Shown: positions 1-12,082 of the stretch, in pieces
How positions within the stretch are numbered: the first letter of the stretch is position 1
Layout of the letters: every line of letters begins with the position of its first letter
Assembly: GCF_963678635.1 (NCBI RefSeq)
Contig: NC_087064.1
Span: forward strand, 5,556,411 to 5,616,410
DNA: 60,000 nt
Direction: 5' to 3'
Origin: Symsagittifera roscoffensis
Taxonomy: Eukaryota > Xenacoelomorpha > Acoela > Convolutidae
Notes under the pieces: generated by a model
What the model was told of the DNA's origin: nothing
Database searches by the model: none
The model's input: only the letters and a program-made list of their open reading frames with translations
Program-made: the position numbers and the translations under genes

Positions 1-2
1 GA

Positions 3-2054
3 TTCCTGATAGAGCAGATTTCAGTACCAGCATTGAACACCTGTGTCAAAATGTTGAGGGAGGGCGATGAACGAGCAAAAGCCTTACACTTGCTAGCACT
101 GCTGGAGATGCATCAAAGCAAGCCGATAAGGGTGAATATGAAAGAACCTGCGGAGTTAGAGCCCATGAGAAAGATAGACGAAATCAGGAGATTTTCAAAC
201 AAGGAGCTGAGACTCACTAAAGAATCTATGGGGGCACTGCCGAAATCCAGTGAGTACTGTGGACCGATCAAGAAGAAGTCGTTCAGCTACGCGTCCGGAA
301 TCATAGGGATAGCGTACAACCCTTTCCTGAGTGAAGACATACATGATTGCTTCTTTGATTACGAGCAGGCAGTGTTGCTAAGATTCTGGACGTCGAGAAT
401 TGTAACGATCAAGAGCGCTAAAAATCCGCAGACCAAATTGGGACTGGTCTTGGAAGAAGAGGTGACTGCACCTTCCGTACCAAAATCCGACAAAAGAAAG
501 GAGTTTGGGTTGGGATTTTCAGATGAACAACTGAGAACGAGCTTGATGGCAGTGTGGGAACTGATGAGACCATCATGGTGTCCTAGTCCCAATGCTGACT
601 CGATATTAAGGGCGACACAAGATGTGCAGAGGGAGCTGAATGCAGACTGTAACATGCGTGACCTTAACTTCATATATAATGTGATGATAACAGCCTCTAG
701 GAGCAACGGGGAAGACAAAGTGGAGTTGCCTGGCTGGGGACCAGAAGACTGGGTCACACCTGGTAGCTGTCTGGCGAAAGTCTGTTGACTGGAAGGTCAC
801 GTTTGTGGATGTATGGATTGTGCGAAAACCCTAGAGAGACAACACAAGCAGTTGACGATATTGTTTGGGAATGTCGTGATGAAAGCAAGGACGGAAACGG
901 AACTGATTGAAGATTGCCATGGAGGAATCGAGGTGAATCTAGTGACTGCACTAGGTTTCCACAGCATGTTTGGTTCTTTAGAGTCACTATTGAATCTAGA
1001 ACAGAGACATGAGATGGTCACAGCCATCAGTGTAGAAGTGTTCCCAGGAGTTTTGCAAACTGAGCAGAAGCACAAAGGAAAATAAATGGAGGGAAGCGAT
1101 TGAGGCGGAAATGAACATCAGACACAGTGAGACTTATTGTAGACCATCAGGAGCACGATATTTGGTGGGATCGACATTGGCTCCAATGTGCAAGAGCAGA
1201 TACCCGGTGCATTTCGTAGCTGTGGATGTAAAGAGTACGAGAACGATCGTGGATCAAGCCTTCTCAGTGCCAAATTGTGTGAGACTAACGATAATGTCCG
1301 AAAACGAGTTGCTGTGGGATACGTGAGTGGGAACTTCAGTGACTTCGAGAGACAGAAACAGAGAGGATCAACCGTTACAGACTACAATACAGTAGACGAG
1401 AATGATGAAGTCCACCGAGTGATGATGGAAGTGGAACCATTACTGGAAGCTTCGGGAAAACGTAATTGGAGGAGCATCATGTTGACACATGACGAGTTTC
1501 CCTGCCACTGCTTGCTGCAGACCTGGTGGTATCCCGAGCGTAGTAATTTGGTGTTGATCTGGGACTCTGGAGAGCTGCTCTCCATGGGTTTACCAGACTC
1601 ATCACGGCCCATAACAATTGTGATAGTGGGAGTTATGATGGCGATACGATGGCTGGCAGCTCATGTGAGAGAGAACAATAGACAGGAAGCGCCAACGAGA
1701 GAACAGTTGCGGAAATTGGATTGTCTAAAAGATTTAGATCTTTTTGAGACAATGTGCAAGATTCTAAACATTCCGATGGAAGTGAAAAAGATAGGGGCAA
1801 GAAGACGATTGATGCCATGGTTCAGAGCTAACATGACTGCATGGTTGTTCGAATATGCCAAAAAGCACATGTCGAAGCACGGCAGAGTGTACAGTGGATA
1901 TCAGCTGGACATTGGAGCAGGAGCTTTCAAGCGAGCTTTCGTGACTCATCGGAATGCAGTGACCACCGCTGTAAAAAGAATTTCGAGGACAAGTGAACGT
2001 AGTAGAAGAGCAGAAGTGTTGGAGGACTGCTTCCTACAGCATCAGAATAGCTAA
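3..2054 (+). pseudogene. ORF-Z remnant of outer element A0
   Basis: This is a decayed copy of the last ORF of the giant A-family element. It matches the protein at 25829-28787 block by block: the stretch around IRRF, the block MAYNP, RPSWCP, NLATALGF, FSVPKCVRL, and the block with CHCL and PWFRA all recur in the same order. The reading frame is broken by TGA at 786-788 and TAA at 1083-1085, and by frame changes near 1085 and 1326 (segments 3-788, 813-1085, 1111-1326, 1188-2054). The N-terminal part lies outside the window. I recognise no domain. It has many more lesions than the A1 copy, so A0 is the older insertion. That the same ORF occurs in two elements of different age shows it is a family gene and not a chance host fragment. 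Confidence 0.75.
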
Positions 2055-2177
2055 CGATGTGTTGCAGAAGAGCAGAAGGTAGAAGAGGGTAGAAGAGCAG
2101 AAGTGTTGGAGGGTAGAAGAGCAGAAGTGTTGGAGGACTGCTTCCAACAGCATCAGAATAGCTAACGATGTGTTGCA
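2002..2177 (+). repeat. 65-bp tandem duplication at end of A0 ORF-Z
   Basis: A 65-bp unit starting gtagaagagcagaag and ending gtgttgca occurs at 2002-2066 and again at 2113-2177 with one visible mismatch. Shorter partial copies of its start lie between them (about 2079-2111). The first unit contains the stop codon of the ORF-Z remnant. This looks like local replication slippage. Confidence 0.8.
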
Positions 2178-2637
2178 AGATACAGAAACTGAAAATGCAG
2201 AGTTAGTGTCACAGGAGGAAGAGATGGAACATTGACAAATGGTCGAAAGAACAAGATGCAAAAAGAAAGAAAATTAGAAGAATTTAGAAGTTTTAGAACT
2301 TCTAAACGACGAAAAGAAGAGAAACAAAGGAGTGACGAAGAAGAAGAAGAAGTTAAAACTCAGAATTGTTTTATGTGTGTGAAAAAACTCAAGTGAGAAA
2401 CCAAGCAACCAAGTTGTAATTGAAAACTGAAACATTTAGTTGAGTTTTGAACATTAAAGAATTATTTGCATTTATAAACTTGCATTTTGATTTTAGTTAG
2501 TGGCTTTAGAGACACTTACTATTTATTTAGAAAGGCTTGAGTAAAGAGTATATTTAAATATTCCAGCCTGCATGACTGTTTTTAATCAACTAGGAGAACT
2601 GATCACTTTGTGGTGACATGAAAGGCTTGGGTAATCT
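2178..2637 (+). other. 3' UTR of A0, left part; no gene
   Basis: This stretch has no sizeable ORF and is A/G-rich with short GAA runs near 2335-2355. It follows ORF-Z as 28788-29216 does in A1. It lacks a polypurine tract before the LTR at 2638, while one is found after the A1 insertion at 30549. It is therefore the left half of A0's 3' UTR, split by A1. Confidence 0.6.
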
Positions 2638-3533
2638 TGTGCCAGTCGGTCATATCTGGAAGTTTGACCTTGAGGGACACAAAAATACGTGATTTTGGAG
2701 TGAAGTTTTATTTTTCAAAATTTCGAATGGAGCCTGTCATGCTCAGTTTCCTCGCAGCAACTGAAAACATTAAGTGAGAAATCAGAACGACCGAATTTAC
2801 AATTGCGGGAAAAAACTTAAAAAAACAGCAGGAAATTGTTATTCGCGATTTCCAGATACAAAACAAGACACGAGTAGAGCCGTCTTATCCTGAAATAGGA
2901 GGAGAGATAATCACGAGAAAAGAGTGCAATTATTCAAACTGAACCAGAGTGAAACTTCAACGGAAAGGTGGACAGCTTGAGTGTCCCAATGGTTCAGACT
3001 AAAACTTCAATTCTAGAGTCTAAACTTATTTCTGTTATTAAAACTGATCAGTATTGAACTTATCAAGTTATCTCATTTAATTCCCGAGTTGCTCATTAAT
3101 TTAATTACTCCTTATACTCGAGTGCGTCAACATGTGAGTTCCTAATTTAGTTTTCTCGAGTGTGTTTTATGATTGTTATGTTGAGATAAGGTGAGTTTTA
3201 GGTTGATCCATCTGAAATGGATCAAAGTTCCACTGTCCAATAAAAAGTCACCTAACGGATTGTTCCGACCCTGTTTTTAACGGCGTTCGTGTATTTTGGG
3301 TATCTCGAGACCTACGTATAGGGACGTTCTTATTTTCTAGAGTGGGGGGATATTTTGGTAGTGGCCTTTAAGCTGTAACGGGTTCTAGTCTCATGTCGCA
3401 AGCGAACCGAATTGGCTCCGACCGTTCTTGAGGTAGAAAAACACAAGAGATAGTGTCCCTGACTCTCGAGCCAATGGTTATAGGGCCTATTTTTCTTAAG
3501 CCTCATATGTGACCGAAGTGGGCGACTGTTACA
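2638..3533 (+). repeat. 5' LTR of A1
   Basis: It begins TGTGCCAGTC and ends near GTTACA, and is the partner of 29230-30125. A related LTR of 904 bp heads element B at 35152. It carries AATAAA at 3239-3244, a perfect 9-bp inverted repeat at 3203-3225 and a splice-donor-like AAG/GTGAGT at 3188-3196. CTNGAG palindromes recur at 2976, 3013, 3117, 3155, 3304, 3337, 3427 and 3465. I see no convincing TATA box. Confidence 0.9.
3203..3225 (+). promoter_or_regulatory. conserved LTR hairpin
   Basis: TTGATCCAT and ATGGATCAA form a perfect 9-bp inverted repeat around the loop CTGAA. The same sequence is intact in the 3' LTR (29795-29817) and in the diverged LTR of B (35727-35749), and a decayed form occurs in A0's LTR near 34955. 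It lies just upstream of the AATAAA. It could be a protein-binding palindrome or an RNA hairpin near the poly(A) site. Confidence 0.5.
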
Positions 3534-3544
3534 TAGTGTTTTTA

Positions 3545-3562
3545 TGGCGCTCCTGGGTGTTT
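3545..3562 (+). other. candidate primer-binding site of A1
   Basis: TGGCGCTCCTGGGTG lies 12 nt after the LTR and is identical at the same place in B (36067). The TGG start fits a tRNA 3' CCA end. I cannot assign the tRNA, because the part that would pair with the T-loop does not fit one I know. Confidence 0.45.
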
Positions 3563-4032
3563 TTACGGCATCATGACTACGGAGTCGAACCCACTTGACA
3601 CAGCTCCGGGCTGCATGCCCATTCTAGAGTACCGGTGGTACGGTTCAGCGGGAACGTGTAAACTTCCGGTCGTACCGTGATAGCTTTTTAAGAAAACTTG
3701 AGAAAACTTCCTGGTACGCTCTCCGAACGAGGCCTAGCTAACCGAGTAAGGGGGGGGGGGTAACTAGGGGGACAAAAACCCGAGCAAAAAGACACAAAGC
3801 GAAACAAAAACAAGAAAAAAGTATAGAAAAAGGAACAAAAACCATAAAACAAAAAGACAGTGACTTTGATACCGGATCATTTGGATCAAACCTTTATATT
3901 AATTAAATAGTATACCCATACTGTTTTATAAGACCGATCGTTTCGATCAATCTAGCAATTTAAACCAGTGACTTCAAAAAGGTGCCCGAGTGGGGGGCGT
4001 TGTTAAGGGTTTTCAGATAGATTGCAACCTAG

Positions 4033-4224
4033 CCGGACCACTAGGAGACTTGACTGGAAAGGGTGACCAGCCGAGTGGGAAAGTGGTTCACAGGGATCGA
4101 ACCGGACCACTAGGAGACTTGACTGGAAGAGGTGACCAGCAGAGTGGGAAAGTGGTTCAGAAGGACTGAGCTGAACCGACTGGAAACTTGACTGGAAGAG
4201 GTGACCAGCCAAGTGGGAAGGTGG
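4033..4224 (+). repeat. 69-bp minisatellite in A1 leader
   Basis: Three units of up to 69 bp start near 4033, 4102 and 4173. Each contains TTGACTGGAA, GGTGACCAGC and GTGGGAA. B has two units of the same repeat at 36551-36672. Copy number differs between elements, as expected for slippage or recombination. Confidence 0.8.
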
Positions 4225-4475
4225 TCCTGCTGTCAAGTTCAGAACAGAGACAACCAGCACGGGATCACTACAAGAGGACGCACATGGGGTGTTCTCAAGT
4301 TGGGCAAACGGGTATCGTTAGAATCCACATTACATTATAGGAGATAAGTGTAAAATTGGATAAGCGGAGCCCCATTGTTTTGAGGAAGTTTTTACACAAG
4401 CAGGCCTGGAAACAGGTATACGGTTTTCTCTCGAGAGGTTTAGCACCGGCGCTTAAGGGATTTTTCGGCTTAAGA

Positions 4476-4542
4476 GGGGGGCTAAAGAGGGGGGAGGTTA
4501 GAAGGGGGGCTGGTTAGCGGTTGTAATTTTTAAAAAGGGGGG
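4476..4542 (+). other. G-rich tract, possible G-quadruplex
   Basis: Four runs of six G lie at 4476-4481, 4489-4494, 4504-4509 and 4537-4542. The first three, with their spacings, are kept in B at 36889-36922. G runs with loops of 7-9 nt could fold as a quadruplex in DNA or in the leader RNA. Confidence 0.5.
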
Positions 4543-5116
4543 ACACGTTAGAGTAACTAATTGTTCGGCATCGTCGATTTAGTTACATTAGATACTTACA
4601 CGCGTTGGTTATAAGAAGCGGATATCCAAATTTAAAATCAGGTTAAGGTAGGTACCCTGGTCGGATCGGTAGGGGGGAACGGACATAGACAGTTTTTGTG
4701 ATACCCCATATGATCGCTAGCAGGGGGGAGGAAAACGCGTGGCAATCGGGTACCAGACATTTTTTCGGACAAAGATTGACATCGGTCAACCTTGAATTTA
4801 AGGAGAATTCATCTCTCTGCTTTTGAAATTTTTTCCAGTTTAAATTTTTACGTTTTGGTGAAAATTTGTTGTTGGTATTTTAACGAACAGGTGATCACAA
4901 GATACCTGCGAGGAATTTAGGGTCTCAAATAGCCACAAACATCGAGAGGGAGACAAATACTGGGGGGTTAGTATTTGGGTTTTGGCCATTAAGATAGGGA
5001 TTTTGGGAAATTTTTTACTAGAGCTCAAGTGGTGGTAAAAGGTACAGTGGTTCAAGAGTCCCTACAACGAAGAAGAAGAGATCCGATATCCAGACACTCA
5101 GTGACAAGTCTTGGGA

Positions 5117-5703
5117 CAGTACCGAAGAAGTCTTGGGACATTGCAGTCTGGGGACAGTCTTGGAGCAACACGGCCTTGGGACAGTCTCGGGACAGAGCAG
5201 TCTTGGGACAGTCTTGGGACAGTGCAGCCTTGGGACAGTCTTGGACCAGAGCAGTCTTGGTACGAAACAGTCTTGGGACACTAGTCTTGGGACAGTGGTC
5301 TTGGGACAGTAGTCTTGGGACAGTGGTCTTGGGACAGTGGTCTTGGGACACTAGTCTTGGGACAGTAGTCTTGGGACAGTGGTCTTGGGACAGTAGTCTT
5401 GGGACACTAGTCTTGGGACAGTAGTCTTGGGACAGTGGTCTTGGGACAGTGGTCTTGGGACACTAGTCTTGGGACAGTAGTCTTGGGACAGTGGTCTTGG
5501 GTCAGTGGTCTTGGGACACTAGTCTTGGGACAGTGGTCTTGGGACAGTGGTCTTGGGACACTAGTCTTGGGACAGTAGTCTTGGGACAGTGGTCTTGGGA
5601 CAGTAGTCTTGGGCCACTAGTCTTGGGACAGTAGTCTTGGGACACTAACAAGAAGTACTGGGACAACACTGAATAGTCTTGGGACAGTAGAGAGAAAGTC
5701 TTG
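5117..5703 (+). repeat. 14-bp tandem array before gag
   Basis: About 40 tandem units have the core CTTGGGACA followed by GTGGT, GTAGT or CTAGT. The unit length is 14 bp, imperfect at both edges. B carries the same array with partly different variants (37541-38230), and a short piece recurs at 10650-10735. The array lies about 215 bp upstream of the gag start. Confidence 0.9.
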
Positions 5704-5917
5704 GGGGGTACTAAGAGAGTACTAAGTCAGGTTGAAGTAACCAATTGCAAAATCAAATTCTCTATCCAATCCTAACATAAAGAATTTTCAAAAGCTCAGG
5801 AAAAGTTGTTTTTAGCAAATTGTAAATTTCTTTTTATAAAATTTTGTCAAAAGAGGTTTTAACCTTAGAGTAGAATTTTGTAGATAGTAACACTGTAAAT
5901 AGGAACAATTGTAAATA

Positions 5918-7102
5918 ATGAGGCGGAGCAGGGTACCGGTAGCTGAAAAAAGATCTACCGAGGCGAAGACAAAGTATAACTCGTCGCTACGTAAAACAAC
6001 ATCAATGTGTCCGAAGGTAACAAAGAAGAATTTTTCAGTTAGTATGGTCAGCACGAGGAGTACCACGGAGAACAGAGCAAAAGAGGGCACAGAAGGGGAA
6101 CAAGTAGAACCCACCATCGATATTGAACTAGGGACACCGGATCAAAGTGTGGATGAAGTGGGAAAGAAAACGACAGAGTCAACTCCGATGCCCAATGCGG
6201 AAGAACCTAACCCGAAGCCCATGGAGTTCTCACCGATAGACAACGTGGAAGACACAACAGGCGACACGCCAGAAACGGTGAAGGATGAGTCTCAAAAGAA
6301 AACGTGTTTTACTGAAAAATTGGCGATGACGGTCGGAATGAGATCGAGAGGCGCAACAGTGGAGGAGACGAAAGCCGAGAAAAGCAAAACATTTGGAACA
6401 GTATCCACGAGAACGACAGAGACCGACCAAAACGAGGATCAGAAAAAACCGGGACCAGCGACCGACTACAGGACAACGACGGACCATGGAACAACTACTC
6501 TTGAGCTAAGCGACTTGATGGCGAAGCTAGATCAGATAGATGAGAAACTGAAGCACATGGAAGAGGATAGAAATGTGATAAGGAAGGAAATGAGAAACAA
6601 CAAACATGAGTACCTGGACAACTATTTCCATCTAGCGAGAGCAACGGAGGAAAAGCTTCAGCAGATGTCTGACAAAGTAGAAACCACTGATGGAGAGCGA
6701 GACAAGAACATCAGAAAAGACATGCGAGAAATGAAGCAGCGATATGACGCAGTGAATAGCCAGTTGGGGAGTTTGGAAACGAGAATGGATACGATGAGTA
6801 GGGACCAGGCTGAGAGCTCAAGTGCGATACAGACAAAGTTAGACGCTATCTTGAGGAATTCAGCACCACAAGACAGGGCAGCGGCGGAGCGGACACAAGG
6901 TAATAGAGTTGACTTCGTGGAACCACAAAGGAACAAACGACAGTCAACACCGTTACCAGTAACACGGGAGACTGCAAGTACGGCACCGGTGGGGGCCAAG
7001 GCGATTATAAAAAGTGGAACAGCGAACACAACAAGTGGTCCAGGAGACTCCACGACTCACAACAACGTGGGACCGGATGCCATGACATGGGCAAGCACCT
7101 GA
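5918..7102 (+). pseudogene. gag: gag N-terminal region, first copy (A1)
   Basis: This is the start of the A-family polyprotein, 394 codons. The start at 5918 (MRRSRVP) is supported because B encodes nearly the same residues from 38541. A charged, low-complexity N-terminal part is followed by a long coiled coil (about residues 190-310, heptads of L/I/M with many K/E) and a basic, proline-containing linker. Translation stops at TGA 7100-7102, where B has TGG, and continues in the same frame at 7106. Gag of this class assembles particles around the RNA, and the coiled coil may help multimerise it. The coding sequence recurs at 10957. Confidence 0.75.
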
Positions 7103-7105
7103 GAA

Positions 7106-8548
7106 ATGATGAACAGGACACTAGAGGCCTTCGCTACAAGGAACACCGACTCGAGTGACAGAGGAAGCAACAAATCCAGGAAAATTTTCAAGAAACCAAA
7201 AGAATTCAAAGATGATTCAGACGGATGCATTGACACTTGGGTAGAAGTCATGAGGTTGCACTTGGAACAAGAAAACTTCAACGATGAGAGGCAAGCATGC
7301 ACAGCGATACTGAGCAACCTGGAAGGCACGGCATTGAAATGCGTGGTTGCGAAGAAAGAAGAAGAACGCGATACAGTGGACAAAATCTTTGAAATATTGT
7401 TAAATCGATTCGGCTCAGGCATGAAGGGTCATCAAGCGATGATGCGATTTAAAAAGAGAAGACAAAGGGACGATGAATCGATAGACAGGTTCCTAGATGA
7501 TCTTGAAAGCTTGAGAAGAAGGAGTGACCCGGAACAATCTACCAATCGAAGGAAATTCAGCATCGCCTCAAAGTTCATTGATGGGGTAAAGAGTGATGAC
7601 TTGAGAACGATGTTAGCAACATACTATACATTGTCGAAAGACAGTGCACCAACTCCAGAAGAGATGAGGCAGAAGTCAAGAGAATACATGCTAATGAAAA
7701 CCAAGAAATACTCGTACTCAGACATAAGGAATACGCAAGGGGGGAGTCAGCCACAAAGGTCGTCATGGTACAAGCCCAGAGATGACATGGACAAACGCAG
7801 ATCATGCGCGAACTGTGGGTCAGCTGACCATCATGTGGCGGATTGCACGACATACAAACAGGGCATGAAGAGTTTGGGATATGCACCCGATGAGGAAGAT
7901 ATGAGCCAGATGGAGGAACACGAGTTCTATAGTGGCTTGATCATCAAAATAGGTGCAAGATGTTTCTTCTGCAACCAAGAGGGGCATTTCAGGATGGACT
8001 GTCCGTTGTTTTGGGAGGCGGTCAAGAATCAGAGTCATCCAAAACACAAGTTGGCGCTAGCAGCGGTACAGAACCAGAGAAACAGACAATGTGAATTTGA
8101 GACGAAAAACCTAGAAAAACCAAGTGCGGAACTGCCGACGAAAACAGTGAAAGCTGTAACACAATGTAATAGTGCAATAGAAGCCACGGCAAGGAACGCC
8201 CCAGAAATAAATTATGAGAAGGCGGCAGCGGAGGCTATCAACAAAGTGAAACAGGACCTGGCAGCGAAAGAAATAGAACAACGGCTGAAGCAAGAGAACG
8301 AAAGACAGAAAATGAACAAAGCATTAAGTTGCGCACAAACAATACCAGAAGCTGCAGCGGGGTCGACAAAAAATGGAAACTGCAACACTGTAAAGATGGT
8401 TACAGGAATGCCATTTGGCATAACAAAGATTGGGGCAAGAATAATGTCAATAATCACTGTGGGCGGCCATAAAGTAACGAGAAACTTGAGCGAACCAAGT
8501 GACCAGACAATCATGCACATTGATGTGTACGCAGATTACTTGAGTTGA
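7106..8548 (+). pseudogene. gag: gag capsid and nucleocapsid, first copy (A1)
   Basis: This 480-codon segment is in the same frame as 5918-7102. The N-terminal part is a retrotransposon capsid-like helical domain (about residues 30-190, with CIDTWVEVM and FKKRRQRDDESIDRFL). Two CX2CX4HX4C zinc knuckles follow (CANCGSADHHVADC near residue 235 and CFFCNQEGHFRMDC near 286), typical of RNA-binding nucleocapsid. A Lys/Glu-rich region leads towards protease. It ends at TGA 8546-8548, where B has TTA. The frame then stays open into the protease-RT segment, so family members normally make Gag-Pol as one protein. Confidence 0.8.
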
Positions 8549-8575
8549 ATAAGCCCACAAACGACTTCTAGAGCA

Positions 8576-10483
8576 TTGAGGGCAATACTCACGAGAGGGG
8601 GTAGCAAGTCGGTACGAGTAGATAACAGGTACACAGAAGCTTATGGTCCACATGAGGTGATGCTAAATATAGATGGAATCAACATCTATACGAAAACAAT
8701 GATAACATGTGATGAAGATCTAATTGGGCAAATCTACGTGGGAAAAGAAGAGTTGAAAGTGAGATCGATTGGACACTGCGCCATGCTTGAGGAAGATGCA
8801 ATGCACATCGGGACAGAGGCAGATGTGACAGCACATGTGCTTGACATAAGTGGTAAGAAGACTCAGTTACGTGGGTTACTTGATACGGGAGCAGTCTTGA
8901 GTGTCATACCAATCGAAACTTGGGAACGAATGGGCTTCAACAAAGATGATTTGATAGATTCAAGAATACGGTTATCAGCTGCAAACAAAGGGGCGCTGCG
9001 GGTGTTGGGCAGAACGCCGATAATAGCCCTGAATCTGGGGGAACGTAACCTGTGGATGAGCTTCCTTGTGGTAGAAAACCTAGATGAGTCTGACCAACTT
9101 ATTTTAGGCAGAGACTTCATCAGGAACTTTGATGTAGCGATTGACCTAAACAACGCAATGTTCAGGATACGGAACCCGGATAGGAGGTACGCAAACAAAC
9201 CGGTAAATTTAATAATGGCAAATGAAACCAAAGCACCAATATTCTTGAGTAGGAGAGTGAGGCTAAAGGCGAACGAAGCGGCGATTGTAAGCTTACGAAT
9301 GAAAAATTACAATGAGCTAAGTGACAACAAGCAGGTATGCATAGTTCCAAATCCAAATAGTCAAAGTGCTGCTGTTTTAGGAAGATCCTTCTCGATAACG
9401 AAGAGCGGTCTCTGCGTGAGTGTCTTGTTGAATACCCTTGACATGCCAATCACGATACAAAGGGGGAGGAAACTGGGATATGCTTTACCCGTAAAAACTC
9501 GATATGAAATGACTGAAAACCATAAGAAAAATGAAGTTGTTGATTGTCCCAATCATAGGGACAAAATTTGTATCTTGAGACGATTGAAGAAAATAAAAGG
9601 TTCATCAGATCTTGTGAAGTCACTTAAGTCAGAGACAGACGATGGACTATCGAGCTGTTCGAATTTCCCAGAACGGCCCACACTAGATGAAATGCAGAGT
9701 GATAAACCGGTCTTACCGGAAATTGAACATTTAACAGGCAAGTTAACGGACGAACAGCTCGAAGCCATCAAGGACGTACTAGAACGGAACGAGGAACCTT
9801 TTTCAAGACATAAGGCAGACATCGGGTGTTGTAATTTTGTTGAGCATGAAATAGAACTCGAGGAAAAGGCAATACCGCACAGGGAGGGGGCGAGGCGCAT
9901 GACCCCACACAAATCGGATGCGTGTAGAAAGAAGATTGAAACGCTACTAGAGTATGACATGATAGAACCATCCAAATCACCGTGGGCGTGTGGAGTAGTG
10001 ATGGCCAAGAAGAAAGGCGACCAGTTGAGGTTTTGTTGTGACTTTCGATACCTGAACTCCGTCACGGTGAAAGGTGCCTATCCCATACCTAGGATTGATG
10101 AGAGTCTCTCGAAGTTAGGTGATGCAAAATTTTTTACGACTCTTGAGTTAGGCTCGGCCTTTTGGCAGGTACCACTCAGGAAACAGGACAGGGACAAGAC
10201 AGGGTTTGCCTGCGAGTTGGGTCTGTTTCAATGGAAACGGATGCCGTTTGCACTTTGCAATGCCACTGCCACGTTTCAGCGGCTGATGGCACACGCGCTG
10301 ATAGGCGTGACGAAAAAGTACGGCAATCTGGTAATGTGCTACGTGGATGACGTGGTAATAGCGACACCCACACTAGATGACCACATTGAGAGACTTGACG
10401 AAGTATTTGCGTGTATGAAGAGGTCGGGGCTGAAGTGCAAACCATCAAAGTGTGAGATACTCAAGGAGTCGATAAAATACTAG
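8576..10483 (+). pseudogene. pol: protease and reverse transcriptase, first copy (A1)
   Basis: This 635-codon segment carries a retropepsin with LLDTGAV (Asp103) and a reverse transcriptase with FCCDFRYLN and YVDDVV (Tyr589 onward). In motif A the expected Asp is Glu (TTLELGSAFWQ, residue 524). The second copy and B both keep TTLDLGSAFWQ, so this copy is probably inactive. Another change reads MPFALCN where the others have MPFGLCN. The frame ends at TAG 10481-10483 in IKY, where the other copies have TTG. RNase H and integrase are missing, because the sequence then jumps to a later part of pol and to leader sequence. Confidence 0.85.
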
Positions 10484-10649
10484 GGCAGGATGGTGGACAA
10501 ACACGGCATCAGACCAGATCCAGACGCAGTAGAAGCAGTTCTAACTTGGAAATCGCTGACTTAAAGAGGTTACTCGAGAAACTAGCAGATGATAAGCCCG
10601 TGATTCAAGAAAACTGTAAGGAGGAACCTGAGGTCACAATACTAGTCTT
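10484..10649 (+). pseudogene. pol scar with 891-bp deletion, then junction to leader
   Basis: Sequence continues the RT region to about 10556 (GAAATCGC), then jumps to what is 16424 in the second copy (TGACTTAAAG). Relative to that copy, 15533-16423 is absent. At about 10649 it leaves pol (CACAATACT) and enters the 14-bp leader array. These two joints define the edge of the internal duplication. Confidence 0.75.
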
Positions 10650-10956
10650 AGGGCAAGGGTCTTGGGACAGTGGTCTTGGGACACTAACAAGAAGTACTGG
10701 GACAACACTGAATAGTCTTGGGACAGTAGAGAGAAAGTCTTGGGGGGTACTAAGAGAGTACTAAGTCAGGTTGAAGTAACCAATTGCAAAATCAAATTCT
10801 CTATCCAATCCTAACATATAGAATTTTCAAAAGCTCAGGAAAAGTTGTTTTTAGCAAATTGTAAATTTCTTTTTATAAAATTTTGTCAAAAGAGGTTTTA
10901 ACCTTAGAGTAGAATTTTGTAGATAGTAATACTGTAAATAGGAACAATTGTAAATA
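10650..10956 (+). repeat. second copy of leader end
   Basis: This is a short piece of the 14-bp array plus the roughly 215 bp that precede gag, nearly identical to 5620-5917. The array piece includes an AAGGGTC-type unit that is absent from A1's first array but common in B's. That hints the second copy came from another family member. Confidence 0.75.
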
Positions 10957-12079
10957 ATGAGGCGGAGCAGGGTACCGGTAGCTGAAAAAAGATCTACCGA
11001 GGCGAAGACAAAGTATAACTCGTCGCTACGTAAAACAACATCAATTTGTCCGAAGGTAACAAAGAAGAACTTTTCAGTTAGTATGGTCAGCACGAGGAGT
11101 ACCACGGAGAACAGAGCAAAAGAGGGCACAGAAGGGGAACAAGTAGAACCCACCATCGAGATTGAACTAGGGACACCGGATCAAAGTGTGGATGAAGTGG
11201 GAAAGAAAACGACAGAGTCAACTCCGATGCCCAATGCGGAAGAACCTAACCCGAAACCCATGGAGTTCTCACCGATAGACAACGTGGAAGACACAACAGG
11301 CGACACGCCAGAAACGGTGAAGGATGAGTCTCAAAAGAAAACGTGTTTTACTGAAAAATTGGCGATGACGGTCGGAATGAGATCGAGAGACGCAGCAGTG
11401 GAGGAGACGAAAGCCGAGAAAAGCAAAACATTTGGAACAGTATCCACGAGAACGACAGAGACCGACCAAAACGAGGATCAGAAAAAACCGGGACCAGCGA
11501 CCGACTACAGGACAGCGACGGACCATGGAACAACTACTCTTGAGCTAAGCGACTTCATGGCGAAGCTAGATCAGATAGATGAGAAACTGAAGCACATGGA
11601 AGAGGATAGAAATGTGAGCAACGGAGGAAAAGCTTCAGCAGATGTCTGACAAAGTAGAAACCACTGATGGAGAGCGAGACAAGAACATCAGAAAAGACAT
11701 GCGAGAAATGAAGCAGCGATATGACGCAGTGAATAGCCAGTTGGGGAGTTTGGAAACGAGAATGGATACGATGAGTAGGGACCAGGCTGAGAGCTCAAGT
11801 GCGATACAGACAAAGTTAGACGCTATCTTGAGGAATTCAGCACCACAAGACAGGGCAGCGGCGGAGCGGACACAAGGTAATAGAGTTGACTTCGTGGAAC
11901 CACAAAGGAACAAACGACAGTCAACACCGTTACCAGTAACACGGGAGACTGCAAGTACGGCACCGGTGGGGGCCAAGGCGATTATAAAAAGTGGAACAGC
12001 GAACACAACAAGTGGTCCAGGAGACTCCACGACTCACAACAACGTGGGACCGGATGCCATGACATGGGCAAGCACCTGA
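10957..12079 (+). pseudogene. gag: gag N-terminal region, second copy (A1)
   Basis: This is nearly identical to 5918-7102 but has a 62-bp deletion at about 11613 inside the coiled coil. The deletion throws the frame, so 10957-11649 ends early and the remainder reads in another frame from 11642. It ends at the same TGA (12077-12079) as the first copy, so that lesion predates the duplication. Confidence 0.75.
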
Positions 12080-12082
12080 GAA

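Larger units (their letters stand above)
3563..5917 (+). other. A1 leader / 5' UTR, 2.35 kb, no gene
   Basis: This long untranslated leader lies between LTR and gag. It contains an 11-G run at 3750-3760, a 69-bp minisatellite, a G-rich tract and a 14-bp tandem array, listed separately. The whole leader aligns with B's leader (36056-38540), so the layout is conserved in the family. ORFs seen in the array on either strand follow the repeat and are not genes. Confidence 0.75.

Noticed and set aside
2638-3533. LTR at 2638 as the 3' LTR of the upstream element A0
   Set aside because: No polypurine tract precedes it, while one precedes 30560. It pairs in length and sequence with 29230-30125 and is followed by a primer site, so it is A1's 5' LTR.
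3545-3562. Assigning a specific tRNA primer to A1/B or C
   Set aside because: Only 10-17 bases fit a tRNA 3' end, and the next bases do not match a T-loop I can place.
5018-5424. ORFs of about 90-130 codons on both strands across the 14-bp array
   Set aside because: They only translate the tandem repeat (three units equal 42 bp, so all frames stay open). No start context and no conservation with B outside the repeat.
5117-5703. CRISPR-like repeat array
   Set aside because: Units are contiguous with no unique spacers, the setting is a eukaryotic LTR element, and no cas gene is present.
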